Notes: a model not told the origin generated them from the letters alone. A DNA stretch of 50,016 nt from an uncultured Clostridia bacterium (GCA_947625695.1 CANQPO010000005.1:1-50016), one strand, 5' to 3'; counted from the first letter of the stretch, positions 1 to 6,685 are shown. A program made the numbers and translations.

Positions 1-189
1 GTAGTGCGTGGCCCCCTTCTTGACCGCCCAATCCTTCATGGCGTTGGCGACGGCGCTCGCAATGTTCGAATCGAGAGGTTCGCCCGCGTCGATGGTCCTG
101 CGCAGGGACTTATACACCTCTTTGGGCAACGAGTTCTTCATCACCTCGTCGCCGAAAACGTTGCTTCCGAAAAGTTCGGTTACGTCCAT
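1..189 (-). CDS. glnN: Glutamine synthetase type III, N-terminal fragment (cut by window edge)
   Basis: These 63 codons are the first residues of a type III glutamine synthetase, which condenses glutamate and ammonia with ATP in the cytoplasm; the rest lies left of the window. The protein starts MDVTELFGSNVFGDEVM and contains LPKEVYKSLRRTIDAGEPLD, then NAMKDWAVKKGATHY at the cut. This matches the GSIII N-terminus, including the family's GATHYTHWFQP region where the window begins. The ATG at 187-189 is preceded by AAAGGAGAAGAA, a good ribosome binding site. A near-consensus promoter lies about 45 bp upstream. The assignment rests on recognising the N-terminal motif, since no catalytic domain is visible. 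The symbol glnN is the usual name for GSIII. Confidence 0.88.
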   Translation of the reverse strand, partial: MDVTELFGSNVFGDEVMKNSLPKEVYKSLRRTIDAGEPLDSNIASAVANAMKDWAVKKGATHY

Positions 190-232
190 TTTCTTCTCCT
201 TTGCTTTTATTTTATGCCCTGATGCGATTACA

Positions 233-261
233 ATTATATTGTTTCGGGGAGTTTAAGTCAA
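233..261 (-). promoter_or_regulatory. Sigma-A promoter of glnN
   Basis: On the minus strand there is TTGACT (256-261), a 17-bp spacer, and a perfect TATAAT (233-238). The predicted transcript start is near 226, giving a leader of roughly 37 nt before the glnN ATG at 189. I see no operator or riboswitch fold in that short leader. Confidence 0.8.
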
Positions 262-303
262 ATATTTCGCCGCTCTGTTCCTTTTATAAAAAGTATAAGC
301 GCA

Positions 304-331
304 GCTTATGGAAGATTCCACTTCCATAAGC
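304..331. repeat. Perfect 11-bp inverted repeat next to a terminator
   Basis: GCTTATGGAAG (304-314) and its exact complement CTTCCATAAGC (321-331) enclose a 6-nt loop. It sits just beyond the T-run of the terminator at 331-360 and upstream of the glnN promoter. It has no T-run of its own. It could protect the 3' end or act as a backup terminator hairpin; no function can be read from sequence alone. Confidence 0.6.
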
Positions 332-360
332 GGAAAAAAGGAGCGGGTGTCCCGCTCCTT
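331..360 (-). terminator. Rho-independent terminator of the LRR lipoprotein gene
   Basis: AAGGAGCGGG (338-347) pairs perfectly with CCCGCTCCTT (351-360) around a 3-nt loop. In minus-strand orientation the stem is followed by a run of six T (334-339). It starts a few bases after the TGA at 365-367, so it ends the 365-1441 transcript before the glnN promoter. Confidence 0.88.
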
Positions 361-364
361 CTGT

Positions 365-1441
365 TCAGTTTGCAGGCGCCTCGTAGCCGTTGTGGTCGAG
401 GGTGCCGTCCGTGCAATAGATGTAGAAATCGACGTAGTCGGTCGGCTCGCGGTCGGTGAGGAACCAGTCGTTTGCCTTTTTCACCGCCTTCCACTCCGCC
501 ATGGAGCCGCCAAAGCGGATGGATTTCAGCGCATTACAGAAGGAGAACGCCGAAGGGCAGATCTCTTTGAGCGAGACGGAGAGGGAAACGTCCTCGAGCG
601 CGGTGCAGTTTTGAAAGGCGTCCTCGGGAATGGTCGCGGAGGAGCCGAGAGAAGCGAACCTGAGGGCGGAGCAATCGGCAAAGACGCCGTTGCCCAACGT
701 TTGCGTATAGGGGCCGAGATTGGCGTTCTCGATCCCCGTACAGCCCGTGAAGGCATACTCGCCCACCGTGCGAAGATAAGGGAAGGCGGGCAAACTTGTG
801 AGAGAGGTGCAGCCTGCGAAAGCGTTTTTACCGACGATCTCCACGCCGCTCGACGTATTCCCGAGCGACTTAAGCGCGGTGCAGCCGCTGAACGCAAGGT
901 CCCCTACTGTTTTGAGGCTCGCGCGGGGAAGGCGCACCGTCTTGAGGTTGGTGCAGCCGTAGAATGCGCGCGTGCCGATGCTCTCGATTCCGTCGGCAAG
1001 CTCCACGCTCTCGATCGCGGCGGCGTTGGGACGGACGTCCCCGTCGGGCGAGAAAAAGCCCTCGTCGCGCACGCCCACCACGCGTTTGCCGTCGGTGCTG
1101 TAGGCGGGAACGACGACGTCCTTTACCTTCGTCGTGCCGATGGAGACGTAGCAGCCGTCCTCCGCGTCCTCGTAACTGAGCCCCATCGTCATGCGGGAGG
1201 CAAGATCGTCGTCGCAACGAGTGCAGACATTATAAATATTGTAATCGTGGCCGAGGGCATAGAGGGTCTCCTCCAAAACGTCGCCGCAGCCGCTGCAACG
1301 GCTTTTGCGATACCCGTCCTTTACGCAAGTGGGCTCCTGCTCGTCGAGCACGACATAATCATGTTGATGTTTGCAGCCGCCAAGCCCTACCGCCATCGCC
1401 GCGATGAGTACGACTGCAAGAAGATACATTCCTTTTTTCAT
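365..1441 (-). CDS. Small BspA-type leucine-rich repeat lipoprotein
   Basis: A 358-residue exported lipoprotein. Residues 1-22 are a basic then hydrophobic signal, with the lipobox LGGC placing the acylated cysteine at position 23. Residues about 24-75 hold His/Cys clusters (KHQHDY, CSGCG, CTRC), a small module often seen ahead of repeats in Firmicutes surface proteins. About 140-310 are BspA-type (LRR_5) repeats of the form AFxxCxxLxxVxLP, ending in a typical EWKAV cap. Such repeats usually bind proteins or glycans at the cell surface; no enzyme motif is seen. I chose the ATG at 1439-1441 because GGAAAGGAAATC lies just upstream and the predicted transcript starts near 1485, so an in-frame ATG at 1486 would fall outside the mRNA. 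It has its own promoter and terminator. Confidence 0.85.
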   Translation of the reverse strand: MKKGMYLLAVVLIAAMAVGLGGCKHQHDYVVLDEQEPTCVKDGYRKSRCSGCGDVLEETLYALGHDYNIYNVCTRCDDDLASRMTMGLSYEDAEDGCYVSIGTTKVKDVVVPAYSTDGKRVVGVRDEGFFSPDGDVRPNAAAIESVELADGIESIGTRAFYGCTNLKTVRLPRASLKTVGDLAFSGCTALKSLGNTSSGVEIVGKNAFAGCTSLTSLPAFPYLRTVGEYAFTGCTGIENANLGPYTQTLGNGVFADCSALRFASLGSSATIPEDAFQNCTALEDVSLSVSLKEICPSAFSFCNALKSIRFGGSMAEWKAVKKANDWFLTDREPTDYVDFYIYCTDGTLDHNGYEAPAN

Positions 1442-1491
1442 AAGCCGATTTCCTTTCCGCCGCAAGATCACGGCAGGACGTTTCACCTGTT

Positions 1492-1520
1492 AGTATAGCA
1501 CTTCCGCAAAAAATTTTCAA
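1492..1520 (-). promoter_or_regulatory. Sigma-A promoter of the small LRR lipoprotein gene
   Basis: On the minus strand TTGAAA (1515-1520), a 17-bp spacer and TATACT (1492-1497). It lies between the end of the GH51 gene (1547) and the lipoprotein start (1441). It gives the lipoprotein independent transcription even if the GH51 message reads through, since no strong terminator is visible at 1521-1546. Confidence 0.78.
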
Positions 1521-1546
1521 CCGATTTTTTTGCCTGCGCGCCTCTT

Positions 1547-3523
1547 TTACGCAAGATTTTGCGCTTGTTTGTGGAATACAAGCACGCTGAAACTGCGGGG
1601 AGGCAGACTGCAGCTCCTTTCGGCAGTGGGCGCCTCCTCATAGGGACGTACCTTTTCGGGCTCTTCGGCGGTGTTGTAATCGCCCAATTCCGCCTGCATG
1701 CGGATGATACGGGTGAGTTTACCGAAGTCGCAGTCCCCCGTAAATTCCGCCGTAAGCTCTTCCTCTCCCGCATTTACCACCTTTACATAGGTGAACCCTT
1801 CCCGCTCGGAAGCGGTGACGTACACCTTTTCGGCGTCTGCGGCCGCCTTGAGAATGCAATTCCCCGTATAGAGGCTGTAGAGCATCTGCACATAGTAGTT
1901 GGCGGAAGGATATGCCGCTTTTCCGTCGAACCAAATCATGTCGGGGCTCCACTGCGTATAGCCCAGCCGCCCGAAGAGGGGCGCATAGGAGGACATGACA
2001 ACGACGTCGGAATTGCGCTCCATGCCCGTCATGAACGCCGCCTCCGCAAGGGCGCCCTCCCAGCAATTTGCCTGCGGGGCGTTGAAGAGCGCGCAGCCGG
2101 AGCCGGGCACGTGCGCCGCGTATTCGCCCGCGTACACCTTGCAGTTGCGGGGATACTTGTCGTAGACGTTCGCATGGTTATAGAGCCACTCGGGGGAGAC
2201 GTAGAAATGCTCGTCCGAGCAATACACAAAGTCGGGGTTCTTTTCGAGATTTTTCTTGGTCCACGCCCACGCGCTGTCGTAGCTCGGCGTTTCGAAGGTG
2301 GGACCGACCGTCCCTACGATCTTGAGCTCGGGATATTTCTCGTGCAGGCGCTTTTCAAAGAGCTCGAAGCGCTTATAGAACTCGTTGGGGCGCTCCACGC
2401 CGTCCTTCTGCTTGGGAGAAGCCTCCCACTGCTCGTTGCCCACGCCGAGATATTTGAGGTCGAAGGGCTCGGGATGACCGAGCTCGGCGCGCACTCTCCC
2501 CCATTCGGTGTTCTCGCCGCCGTTGGCGAACTCGATGAGGTCAAGCGCCTCCTGTATGAACACTTCGAACTCGGGGCTGTCCACGGGGACGAACTCAGAG
2601 GACATATATTGGCAGGCGATCCCCACGCTCACAACGGGGAGGGGCTCGCAGCCGAGGTATTCGCAGAGCAGGAAATATTCGTAGTAACCGATGCCCAGCG
2701 TCTGCCCGTAGTGGGAGAACTCGGAGCGGAAATTGTTGTGCTCGTCGGTGGCATGCACCGCCCAGCGGTTCCAATTGTGCCTTCTCCGCTCCACGGGACC
2801 GAGCGTCTCCTTCCAGAGGTATCTGTTCGCGAGGCTGTTCCCCTCCACGACGCAGCCGCCGGGGAAACGCAAAAATGCGGGCTTTAATTCCTTCATCAGT
2901 TCCACGAGGTCGCGGCGGAACATCCCCTTGATCGCGTTCTCGGGGATCATGGAGAATGCGTCGAGGTGCACGGTGCCGCTCCCGCCGAGCAAGAAGCAGA
3001 AGTCGGCTTTTTCGGCGTCCGCTACCGCTTTGAAACGGAAGGCATAGCGGCGCCACTTGCCGTCGGCCTTGATCTTGATCTTCTTTTCGAGAAGCGCCGT
3101 CCCCTTTTGGTAGACCCCCACCGACGCCTTTCCCTTATAATCGTAGGAACGCACCCACAGGGAGACCGAATACTTCATTCCCTTTGTGAGGTAGATGCCG
3201 TCGTAAGCCTTGTTTTTGACGCCCGTCCCCGCCGCCGCCTTGAGGCGCAGATAGTGGGGATTTTCGGGGAAGAGCGGGCGGTCGGACTTGATTTTCATCT
3301 CCACCGCAGCACCCGCGGGATATGGCGTCCAGCCGTAGGAGCCGTCCTCATCCACGATATAGCGATCCCATTCGCCGTGGACGTCCTTCGCTTCGAAGTT
3401 GCGGTTCTCGAGCATTTCGGCATAGAGTCCGCCGTCCACACAGTAGTTCAGGTCCTCCAAAAAGAGCCCTACCGTTCTCGAATGCAGGTTGAGTTTCCCC
3501 TCCTGCGAGATCTGAATCTTCAT
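1547..3523 (-). CDS. GH51 alpha-L-arabinofuranosidase (probable, intracellular)
   Basis: A 658-residue glycoside hydrolase family 51 enzyme, expected to release L-arabinofuranose from arabinan, arabinoxylan or their oligosaccharides. There is no signal peptide, so it probably acts in the cytoplasm on imported oligosaccharides. Visible order: N-terminal strands (LHSRTVGLFLEDLNYCVDGG), a carbohydrate-binding-like beta domain around 60-190, then a catalytic barrel beginning near FLRFPGGCVVEGN. The acid/base is Glu364 in LGVGNEQW and the nucleophile is Glu467 in YAGEYAAH. The C-terminal part is a beta-sandwich. The ATG at 3523 follows AGGAGATAGTT. Only 37 bp separate it from the Na/phosphate gene upstream, with no promoter or terminator seen, so the two are probably co-transcribed. 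GH51 also includes a few endoglucanases, so arabinofuranosidase is the likely, not proven, activity. Confidence 0.9.
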   Translation of the reverse strand: MKIQISQEGKLNLHSRTVGLFLEDLNYCVDGGLYAEMLENRNFEAKDVHGEWDRYIVDEDGSYGWTPYPAGAAVEMKIKSDRPLFPENPHYLRLKAAAGTGVKNKAYDGIYLTKGMKYSVSLWVRSYDYKGKASVGVYQKGTALLEKKIKIKADGKWRRYAFRFKAVADAEKADFCFLLGGSGTVHLDAFSMIPENAIKGMFRRDLVELMKELKPAFLRFPGGCVVEGNSLANRYLWKETLGPVERRRHNWNRWAVHATDEHNNFRSEFSHYGQTLGIGYYEYFLLCEYLGCEPLPVVSVGIACQYMSSEFVPVDSPEFEVFIQEALDLIEFANGGENTEWGRVRAELGHPEPFDLKYLGVGNEQWEASPKQKDGVERPNEFYKRFELFEKRLHEKYPELKIVGTVGPTFETPSYDSAWAWTKKNLEKNPDFVYCSDEHFYVSPEWLYNHANVYDKYPRNCKVYAGEYAAHVPGSGCALFNAPQANCWEGALAEAAFMTGMERNSDVVVMSSYAPLFGRLGYTQWSPDMIWFDGKAAYPSANYYVQMLYSLYTGNCILKAAADAEKVYVTASEREGFTYVKVVNAGEEELTAEFTGDCDFGKLTRIIRMQAELGDYNTAEEPEKVRPYEEAPTAERSCSLPPRSFSVLVFHKQAQNLA

Positions 3524-3560
3524 AACTATCTCCTGTTTTTTCCGCGGAATTTACATTCCG

Positions 3561-5252
3561 TCATTGATTTTGTTCGATCGAGTGCGCGATAAAGGTGATG
3601 TGGTCGGCGGCGCGCTCGAGGTTCCCCACCAGATTGATGGAGACGTTGGAATTCTGCGGCTGGCACTTGCCTTCGTTGAGCCGCGCGATGTGCGACGCGA
3701 TCAGATCTCGGCGGTCGCGGTCGATCTCGTCCTCCAAAGCGTCCACTTCGGCGAGCTTGGAAAAGTCACGGAAGAGGAAGGTTGCGAGGGAGACCACGTA
3801 CAGCTTTTTCAGCTTGCCGTACATTCCCTTGAGCATCTCGAGGAAGTCCTCCGAAAAGATGAGGTCGTCCTCTAAATAGTGATCGGTGTATTTTGTGATG
3901 TTATCGGCGAGTTCGCCGATACGGATGATATCGTTGAGCACATAGTGCAGGGAGGAGACGGTGCGCTCCTCTTCGAGAACGAGGGAGGACGAGGACAGTT
4001 TGACGAGGTAGGAGACCGCCGTCCTGTTCATCTGCGCAAGCTCGGCGTTTTTATTGTCCACCCGCGTCTTGACCGAGATGTCCTTTTTGAGGAAGGCCTC
4101 GAACGCCTCGTCGAGGGTGTTCATCGCATAGGTGAACGCCTTGCCCGTCTCCTGATAGAGGTGCCCCAATGCGACCGAGGGAGAGCGCAAAAGACGCTCG
4201 TCCAGATCGGAGAAAAGGGGCGGCTGCTCCTCTTCCTTGCTCTTGTCGCGCACGAGGTGTTCCGCGATCCACACAAATACCTTGATGAAGGGCAAGAACA
4301 GCAGCGTGTTGAGCACGTTGAAGAGGGTGTGGAAGGTCGCGATCTGCAGGGTGGGCCCCAACCCCGTCTTGCCGAACACGGCAATGTCCGAGGGGAAGAT
4401 GGCGGCGAGAACGGTGTCTGCAAAGCCCGTCCAAAAGACGAGGACGATCATAAAGATGATCGCGCCGAAGAAGTTGAAGAGGAAGTGGATGAGAGCGGCG
4501 CGCTTTGCGTTCGCCGAGGCCCCAAGCGAAGAGATGAGTGCGGTGACGCAGGTCCCGATGTTGGAGCCGATGATGATGTAGAGCGCCGCGTTCCCTCCCC
4601 CGCCGATGGTGATGCCGAGGCTCGCCATGGTGATAATGATGGCGTTCACCGCCGTAGAGGACTGCACGAGCGCAGTGATCGCAATGCCGAGCAGGAGAAG
4701 GAGGAAGGGATTTTTGATGACGGAGAGAAGATCGGAGATCGCTTCAAATTCCTCCGAACCGTTGTCGAAGGAAAGCGCCCCCGACATGAGCTTGAGTCCC
4801 ACAAAGATGAGCCCGAACGCCGCAATGACGTTGCCGAGCGACTTGGTTCTCTCACTCTTGGAAAACATCGTGAGGAACACCCCCACCGCAGCGAGCGCGA
4901 GGAAGAGAACGGTGATATCCGACCCCGCCAGCGCGATGACCCAAGCATTCAGTGTGGTGCCGATGTTCGCCCCCATGATGATGGCGGTCGCCTGAAAGAG
5001 GGTCATAATGCCCGCGTTGACGAGACCGACGACCATGACGGTGGTAAAGGCGGAACTCTGTCCGAGAATGGTCATCGCGGTGCCGATCCCGACTCCCGCA
5101 AAACGGCTTTTTGCCGTTTTATTGAGCATTTTTTGTAGTTTGCCGTGGGCGAGCTTCGTCATATTCTCGGACAGAATGCGCATTCCCACAAGGAAAGTGC
5201 CCACGCCGCCGAGGATCTGCATGATGATTTTTACAATGTCCCATGCACTCAT
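3561..5252 (-). CDS. Na/Pi cotransporter family protein with C-terminal PhoU-like domain
   Basis: A 563-residue membrane protein of the NptA/YjbB type that couples sodium to phosphate movement. The first half has about eight to ten hydrophobic segments arranged as an inverted repeat. Each half carries the family signature: QSSA at 65-68 and QSST near 200, both followed by glycine-rich hydrophobic stretches such as MGANIGTT and IGSNIGTC. Residues about 360-560 are a helical PhoU-like domain ending in NLERAADHITFIAHSI, the usual PhoU signature. The ATG at 5252 has AGGAGAGCAAAAGGACCAC before it. A near-consensus promoter lies about 75 bp upstream. The GH51 gene follows after 37 bp; I see no functional link between the two. 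Confidence 0.92.
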   Translation of the reverse strand: MSAWDIVKIIMQILGGVGTFLVGMRILSENMTKLAHGKLQKMLNKTAKSRFAGVGIGTAMTILGQSSAFTTVMVVGLVNAGIMTLFQATAIIMGANIGTTLNAWVIALAGSDITVLFLALAAVGVFLTMFSKSERTKSLGNVIAAFGLIFVGLKLMSGALSFDNGSEEFEAISDLLSVIKNPFLLLLLGIAITALVQSSTAVNAIIITMASLGITIGGGGNAALYIIIGSNIGTCVTALISSLGASANAKRAALIHFLFNFFGAIIFMIVLVFWTGFADTVLAAIFPSDIAVFGKTGLGPTLQIATFHTLFNVLNTLLFLPFIKVFVWIAEHLVRDKSKEEEQPPLFSDLDERLLRSPSVALGHLYQETGKAFTYAMNTLDEAFEAFLKKDISVKTRVDNKNAELAQMNRTAVSYLVKLSSSSLVLEEERTVSSLHYVLNDIIRIGELADNITKYTDHYLEDDLIFSEDFLEMLKGMYGKLKKLYVVSLATFLFRDFSKLAEVDALEDEIDRDRRDLIASHIARLNEGKCQPQNSNVSINLVGNLERAADHITFIAHSIEQNQ

Positions 5253-5325
5253 GTGGTCCTTTTGCTCTCCTTTGAGCGAACACCCTTCGCCCCTATGTAC
5301 AAAACCCCAAACTAAACCATGTATT

Positions 5326-5354
5326 ATTATACCGAATGCGCCGCAGATTGTCCA
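5326..5354 (-). promoter_or_regulatory. Sigma-A promoter of the Na/Pi-GH51 unit
   Basis: On the minus strand TGGACA (5349-5354), a 17-bp spacer, and a perfect TATAAT (5326-5331). The predicted start is near 5319, leaving a leader of about 66 nt. I found no convincing PHO-type direct repeat overlapping it. Confidence 0.82.
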
Positions 5355-5539
5355 TCAGATTACAATATATTGAAATCAATAAATTGAAGATGCGCTTTTT
5401 TGTGGAAATTTGGCCCGCCGCATGTGCAAAATTGTCTGTTTTTGTGATTTTGGGTTAGTGTGGAATTATTTATTGACGATAGGGCGGAGATATAAATGCC
5501 CTTTTGAGGAAGAATTCGGAAAGCGGGCGCAAAAATCGC

Positions 5540-5568
5540 TTGCCAAGCCGCCCGCCGTTTGATATAAT
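5540..5568 (+). promoter_or_regulatory. Probable promoter reading into the repeat cluster and tRNA-Pro
   Basis: TTGCCA (5540-5545), a 17-bp spacer, and a perfect TATAAT (5563-5568) on the plus strand. No coding sequence follows within reach. The first downstream items are three hairpin repeat elements and then tRNA-Pro, 350 bp away. It may drive a long tRNA precursor or an RNA made of the repeats. Confidence 0.6.
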
Positions 5569-5603
5569 GATATGGCAAATTTGTTGCGGGAGTATGCAAA
5601 AGA

Positions 5604-5700
5604 TTCCCAAAAAAGATTGTAAAGCAAGATTTTTTGGGAAAGAGAAGAAGCCGCCGCAAAGAAGAGCTTTTCGCAAGAAAAGCGTAAGACGGCGGCGAGC
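5604..5700 (+). repeat. Composite hairpin repeat, copy 1
   Basis: The first module is an 11-bp stem: TTCCCAAAAAA (5604-5614) with TTTTTTGGGAA (5630-5640). An AGAGAAG linker follows. The second module is an outer stem GCCGCCG (5650-5656) with CGGCGGC (5690-5696). It encloses a 7-bp stem closed by a GCAA (GNRA-type) tetraloop (5666-5683). Positions 5646-5700 are identical to 6133-6187 (55 nt). It lies immediately downstream of the 5540 promoter. Confidence 0.85.
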
Positions 5701-5710
5701 AAAAACAGGG

Positions 5711-5797
5711 TTTCCAAAAAAGATTGCGAAGCAAGGTTTTTTGGGAAAGAGGAGCCGTGGCGGAGCAAAATTGCCCTTGCCGTTTACGGAAGGGCTC
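5711..5797 (+). repeat. Composite hairpin repeat, copy 2 (diverged)
   Basis: The poly-A/T hairpin is present: TTTCCAAAAAA (5711-5721) against TTTTTTGGGAAA with one bulged G. AGAGGAG follows. The second module has a different sequence but still folds: a GCCCTT...AAGGGC hairpin (5773-5795), with GAGCC (5752-5756) and GGCTC (5793-5797) as possible alternative outer arms. It is the same layout as copy 1 with little identity in the second half. Confidence 0.65.
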
Positions 5798-5811
5798 AGA
5801 GCGTATATAAA
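5783..5811 (+). promoter_or_regulatory. Possible closer promoter for tRNA-Pro
   Basis: TTTACG (5783-5788), a 17-bp spacer, and TATAAA (5806-5811). The -35 match is only four of six. It would start RNA near 5818, about 105 nt before the tRNA, and its -35 lies inside repeat copy 2. It is an alternative to the 5540 promoter. Confidence 0.35.
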
Positions 5812-5818
5812 ATAGAGC

Positions 5819-5918
5819 TCCCGAAAAAAGGCGTAGCATTTTTTCGGGAAGAGGAGCAACAACGGAGCGCACTTGCGCTTTGTGCAAAGCACAAAGCGCT
5901 CAAAGCGGAGTTTGTTGC
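5819..5918 (+). repeat. Composite hairpin repeat, copy 3, abutting tRNA-Pro
   Basis: A perfect 11-bp stem TCCCGAAAAAA (5819-5829) with TTTTTTCGGGA (5839-5849) is followed by AGAGGAG. The outer arms of the second module are GCAACAA (5856-5862) and TTGTTGC (5912-5918). Inside is a perfect 11-bp hairpin, GCGCTTTGTGC (5875-5885) with GCACAAAGCGC (5889-5899) and an AAA loop. The arm sequences are unrelated to those of copies 1 and 4, but the architecture is the same. It ends 5 nt before the tRNA. Confidence 0.75.
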
Positions 5919-5923
5919 GACGA

Positions 5924-6000
5924 CGAGGCGTAGCGCAGTTTGGTAGCGCGCTTGGTTCGGGACCAAGAGGTCGTGGGTTCAAATCCCGTCGCCTCGACCA
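5924..6000 (+). tRNA. tRNA-Pro (anticodon CGG)
   Basis: A 77-nt gene folding as a complete cloverleaf. The acceptor stem is CGAGGCG with CGCCTCG. The D arm is GCGC...GCGC with TTTGGTA in the loop. The anticodon stem is CTTGG/CCAAG with loop TTCGGGA, giving anticodon CGG. The T arm is GTGGG-TTCAAAT-CCCGT-type, and ACCA is encoded at the 3' end. It closely resembles E. coli proline tRNA of the CGG type. It reads the proline codon CCG. Three partial copies of its anticodon/T-arm half lie within the next 300 bp. Confidence 0.97.
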
Positions 6001-6035
6001 ATAGGACGGATTTCCTTTCGGAAGTCCGTCCTATT
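6000..6035 (+). repeat. Perfect 11-bp inverted repeat directly after tRNA-Pro
   Basis: AATAGGACGGA (6000-6010) and TCCGTCCTATT (6025-6035) are exact complements, with a small TTCC/GGAA stem inside the loop. The position, starting at the last base of the tRNA, suggests a tRNA 3' processing or termination structure. No T-run follows, so I do not call it a terminator. Confidence 0.65.
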
Positions 6036-6052
6036 GCATGATGTGGTGTGTA

Positions 6053-6079
6053 CCACGACCTCTTTTGGCACGAACCAAG
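6053..6079 (-). repeat. Inverted fragment of tRNA-Pro (anticodon arm and variable region)
   Basis: Read on the minus strand, this 27-bp piece begins CTTGGTTCG and ends AAGAGGTCGTGG. It matches tRNA-Pro positions 5951-5976 except for a few changes and one insertion in the 3' side of the anticodon stem. It lacks acceptor and D arms, so it is not a functional tRNA. Confidence 0.75.
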
Positions 6080-6092
6080 AATATATAAGGGC

Positions 6093-6187
6093 TCCCAAAA
6101 AAGATTGCAAAGCAAAATTTTTTGGGAAGAGGAGAAGCCGCCGCAAAGAAGAGCTTTTCGCAAGAAAAGCGTAAGACGGCGGCGAGC
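6093..6187 (+). repeat. Composite hairpin repeat, copy 4
   Basis: A 10-bp stem TCCCAAAAAA (6093-6102) with TTTTTTGGGA (6118-6127) is followed by AGAGGAG. The second module (6133-6187) is identical over 55 nt to copy 1: GCCGCCG (6137-6143) with CGGCGGC (6177-6183) around a GCAA-tetraloop hairpin. It lies 487 bp from copy 1, on the other side of the tRNA. Confidence 0.85.
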
Positions 6188-6195
6188 TTCGACGA

Positions 6196-6256
6196 GGGAC
6201 CAAGAGGTCGTGGAGTTTTTCAAAATGCGCGCCGCAAAGGCGCAAATCCCGTCGCC
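6196..6256 (+). repeat. Direct fragment of tRNA-Pro split by an insertion
   Basis: GGGACCAAGAGGTCGTGG (6196-6213) matches the 3' anticodon stem, variable loop and T-stem start of the tRNA. CAAATCCCGTCGCC (6243-6256) matches its T-arm 3' side and acceptor start. Between them 29 bp replace the two bases GT. The 3' CCA and the 5' half are missing. A third, shorter match lies at 6284-6299 (GTCAAGAGGTCGTGGG). Confidence 0.72.
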
Positions 6257-6331
6257 GTGAGAATTCGCCCACGATGGCAAGGAGTCAAGAGGTCGTGGGC
6301 CCTACCGTTGCCTCGTACTTGAACGCAGCAA

Positions 6332-6390
6332 GATTCCCTCGTGGACTTTTTGTATCGGACTTCGGTATTGCCCGATCGGCTCGGAATGAC
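6332..6390. repeat. REP-like palindrome, GATTCC...GGAATGAC type
   Basis: The ends GATTCCCTCG and TCGGAATGAC form partly complementary arms around internal short palindromes. The pattern resembles dispersed extragenic repeats of the GTCATTCCGAG...GAGGAATC kind that recur in many bacterial genomes. Only one copy is present here, so calling it a repeat depends on that recollection and needs a genome search. Confidence 0.4.
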
Positions 6391-6460
6391 GCGGGCGAGA
6401 CGGCTGAGTTCAATATGATGTGCCCTACCCCTTGGGCCCTCGAGGGTGGTGGGGGTGAAA

Positions 6461-6540
6461 ATTACGTCACCCTGAGCTTTGTCGAAGGGTGTCCGCATTA
6501 TAATAAGGACATGTTTCGACTGCGCTCAACATGACGTAAT
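6461..6540. repeat. Inverted pair of REP-like elements
   Basis: Left arm 6461-6494 and right arm 6507-6540 are inverted copies matching at 25 of 34 positions, around a 12-nt AT-rich centre. Conserved blocks, read from each outer end, are ATTACGTCA, TGAGC, GTCGAA and TGTCC. The differences are three 3-nt blocks. Two of these compensate each other within an arm: CCC...GGG on the left and TGT...ACA on the right, so each arm keeps its own small hairpin. The layout resembles two head-to-head REP sequences. Confidence 0.75.
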
Positions 6541-6559
6541 TGGGAAAGTAACCCCCACC

Positions 6560-6600
6560 TGGCGCCTTAGGCGCCACCTGCCCCCTTACAAAGGGGCAGG
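6560..6600. repeat. Two adjacent short palindromes
   Basis: TGGCGCC/GGCGCCA (6560-6576) is a 7-bp stem with a TTA loop. Directly after it CCTGCCCCCTT/AAGGGGCAGG (6577-6600) is a 10-bp stem with one bulged C. Both sit at the edge of the 132-bp tandem array. Neither has a T-run suited to termination. Confidence 0.6.
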
Positions 6601-6685
6601 TCCCCCACCCCCTTAATCCCCCTCCAGTGGAGGGGGTTCTGTTGGGCTACGCTTGCTCTCCCGTGGAGGAGGTGAAAATAAGGTG

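Noticed and set aside
1442-1486. Upstream start (ATG at 1486) for the small LRR lipoprotein
   Set aside because: It lies at or before the predicted transcript start and would put 15 hydrophilic residues before the signal peptide; the ATG at 1441 has a ribosome binding site.
5485-5515. Promoter TTGACG...TATAAA on the plus strand
   Set aside because: The spacing is only about 12 bp, too short for a sigma-A promoter.
6000-6035. Terminator for tRNA-Pro
   Set aside because: The stem is perfect but is followed by GCATGATG rather than a T-run.
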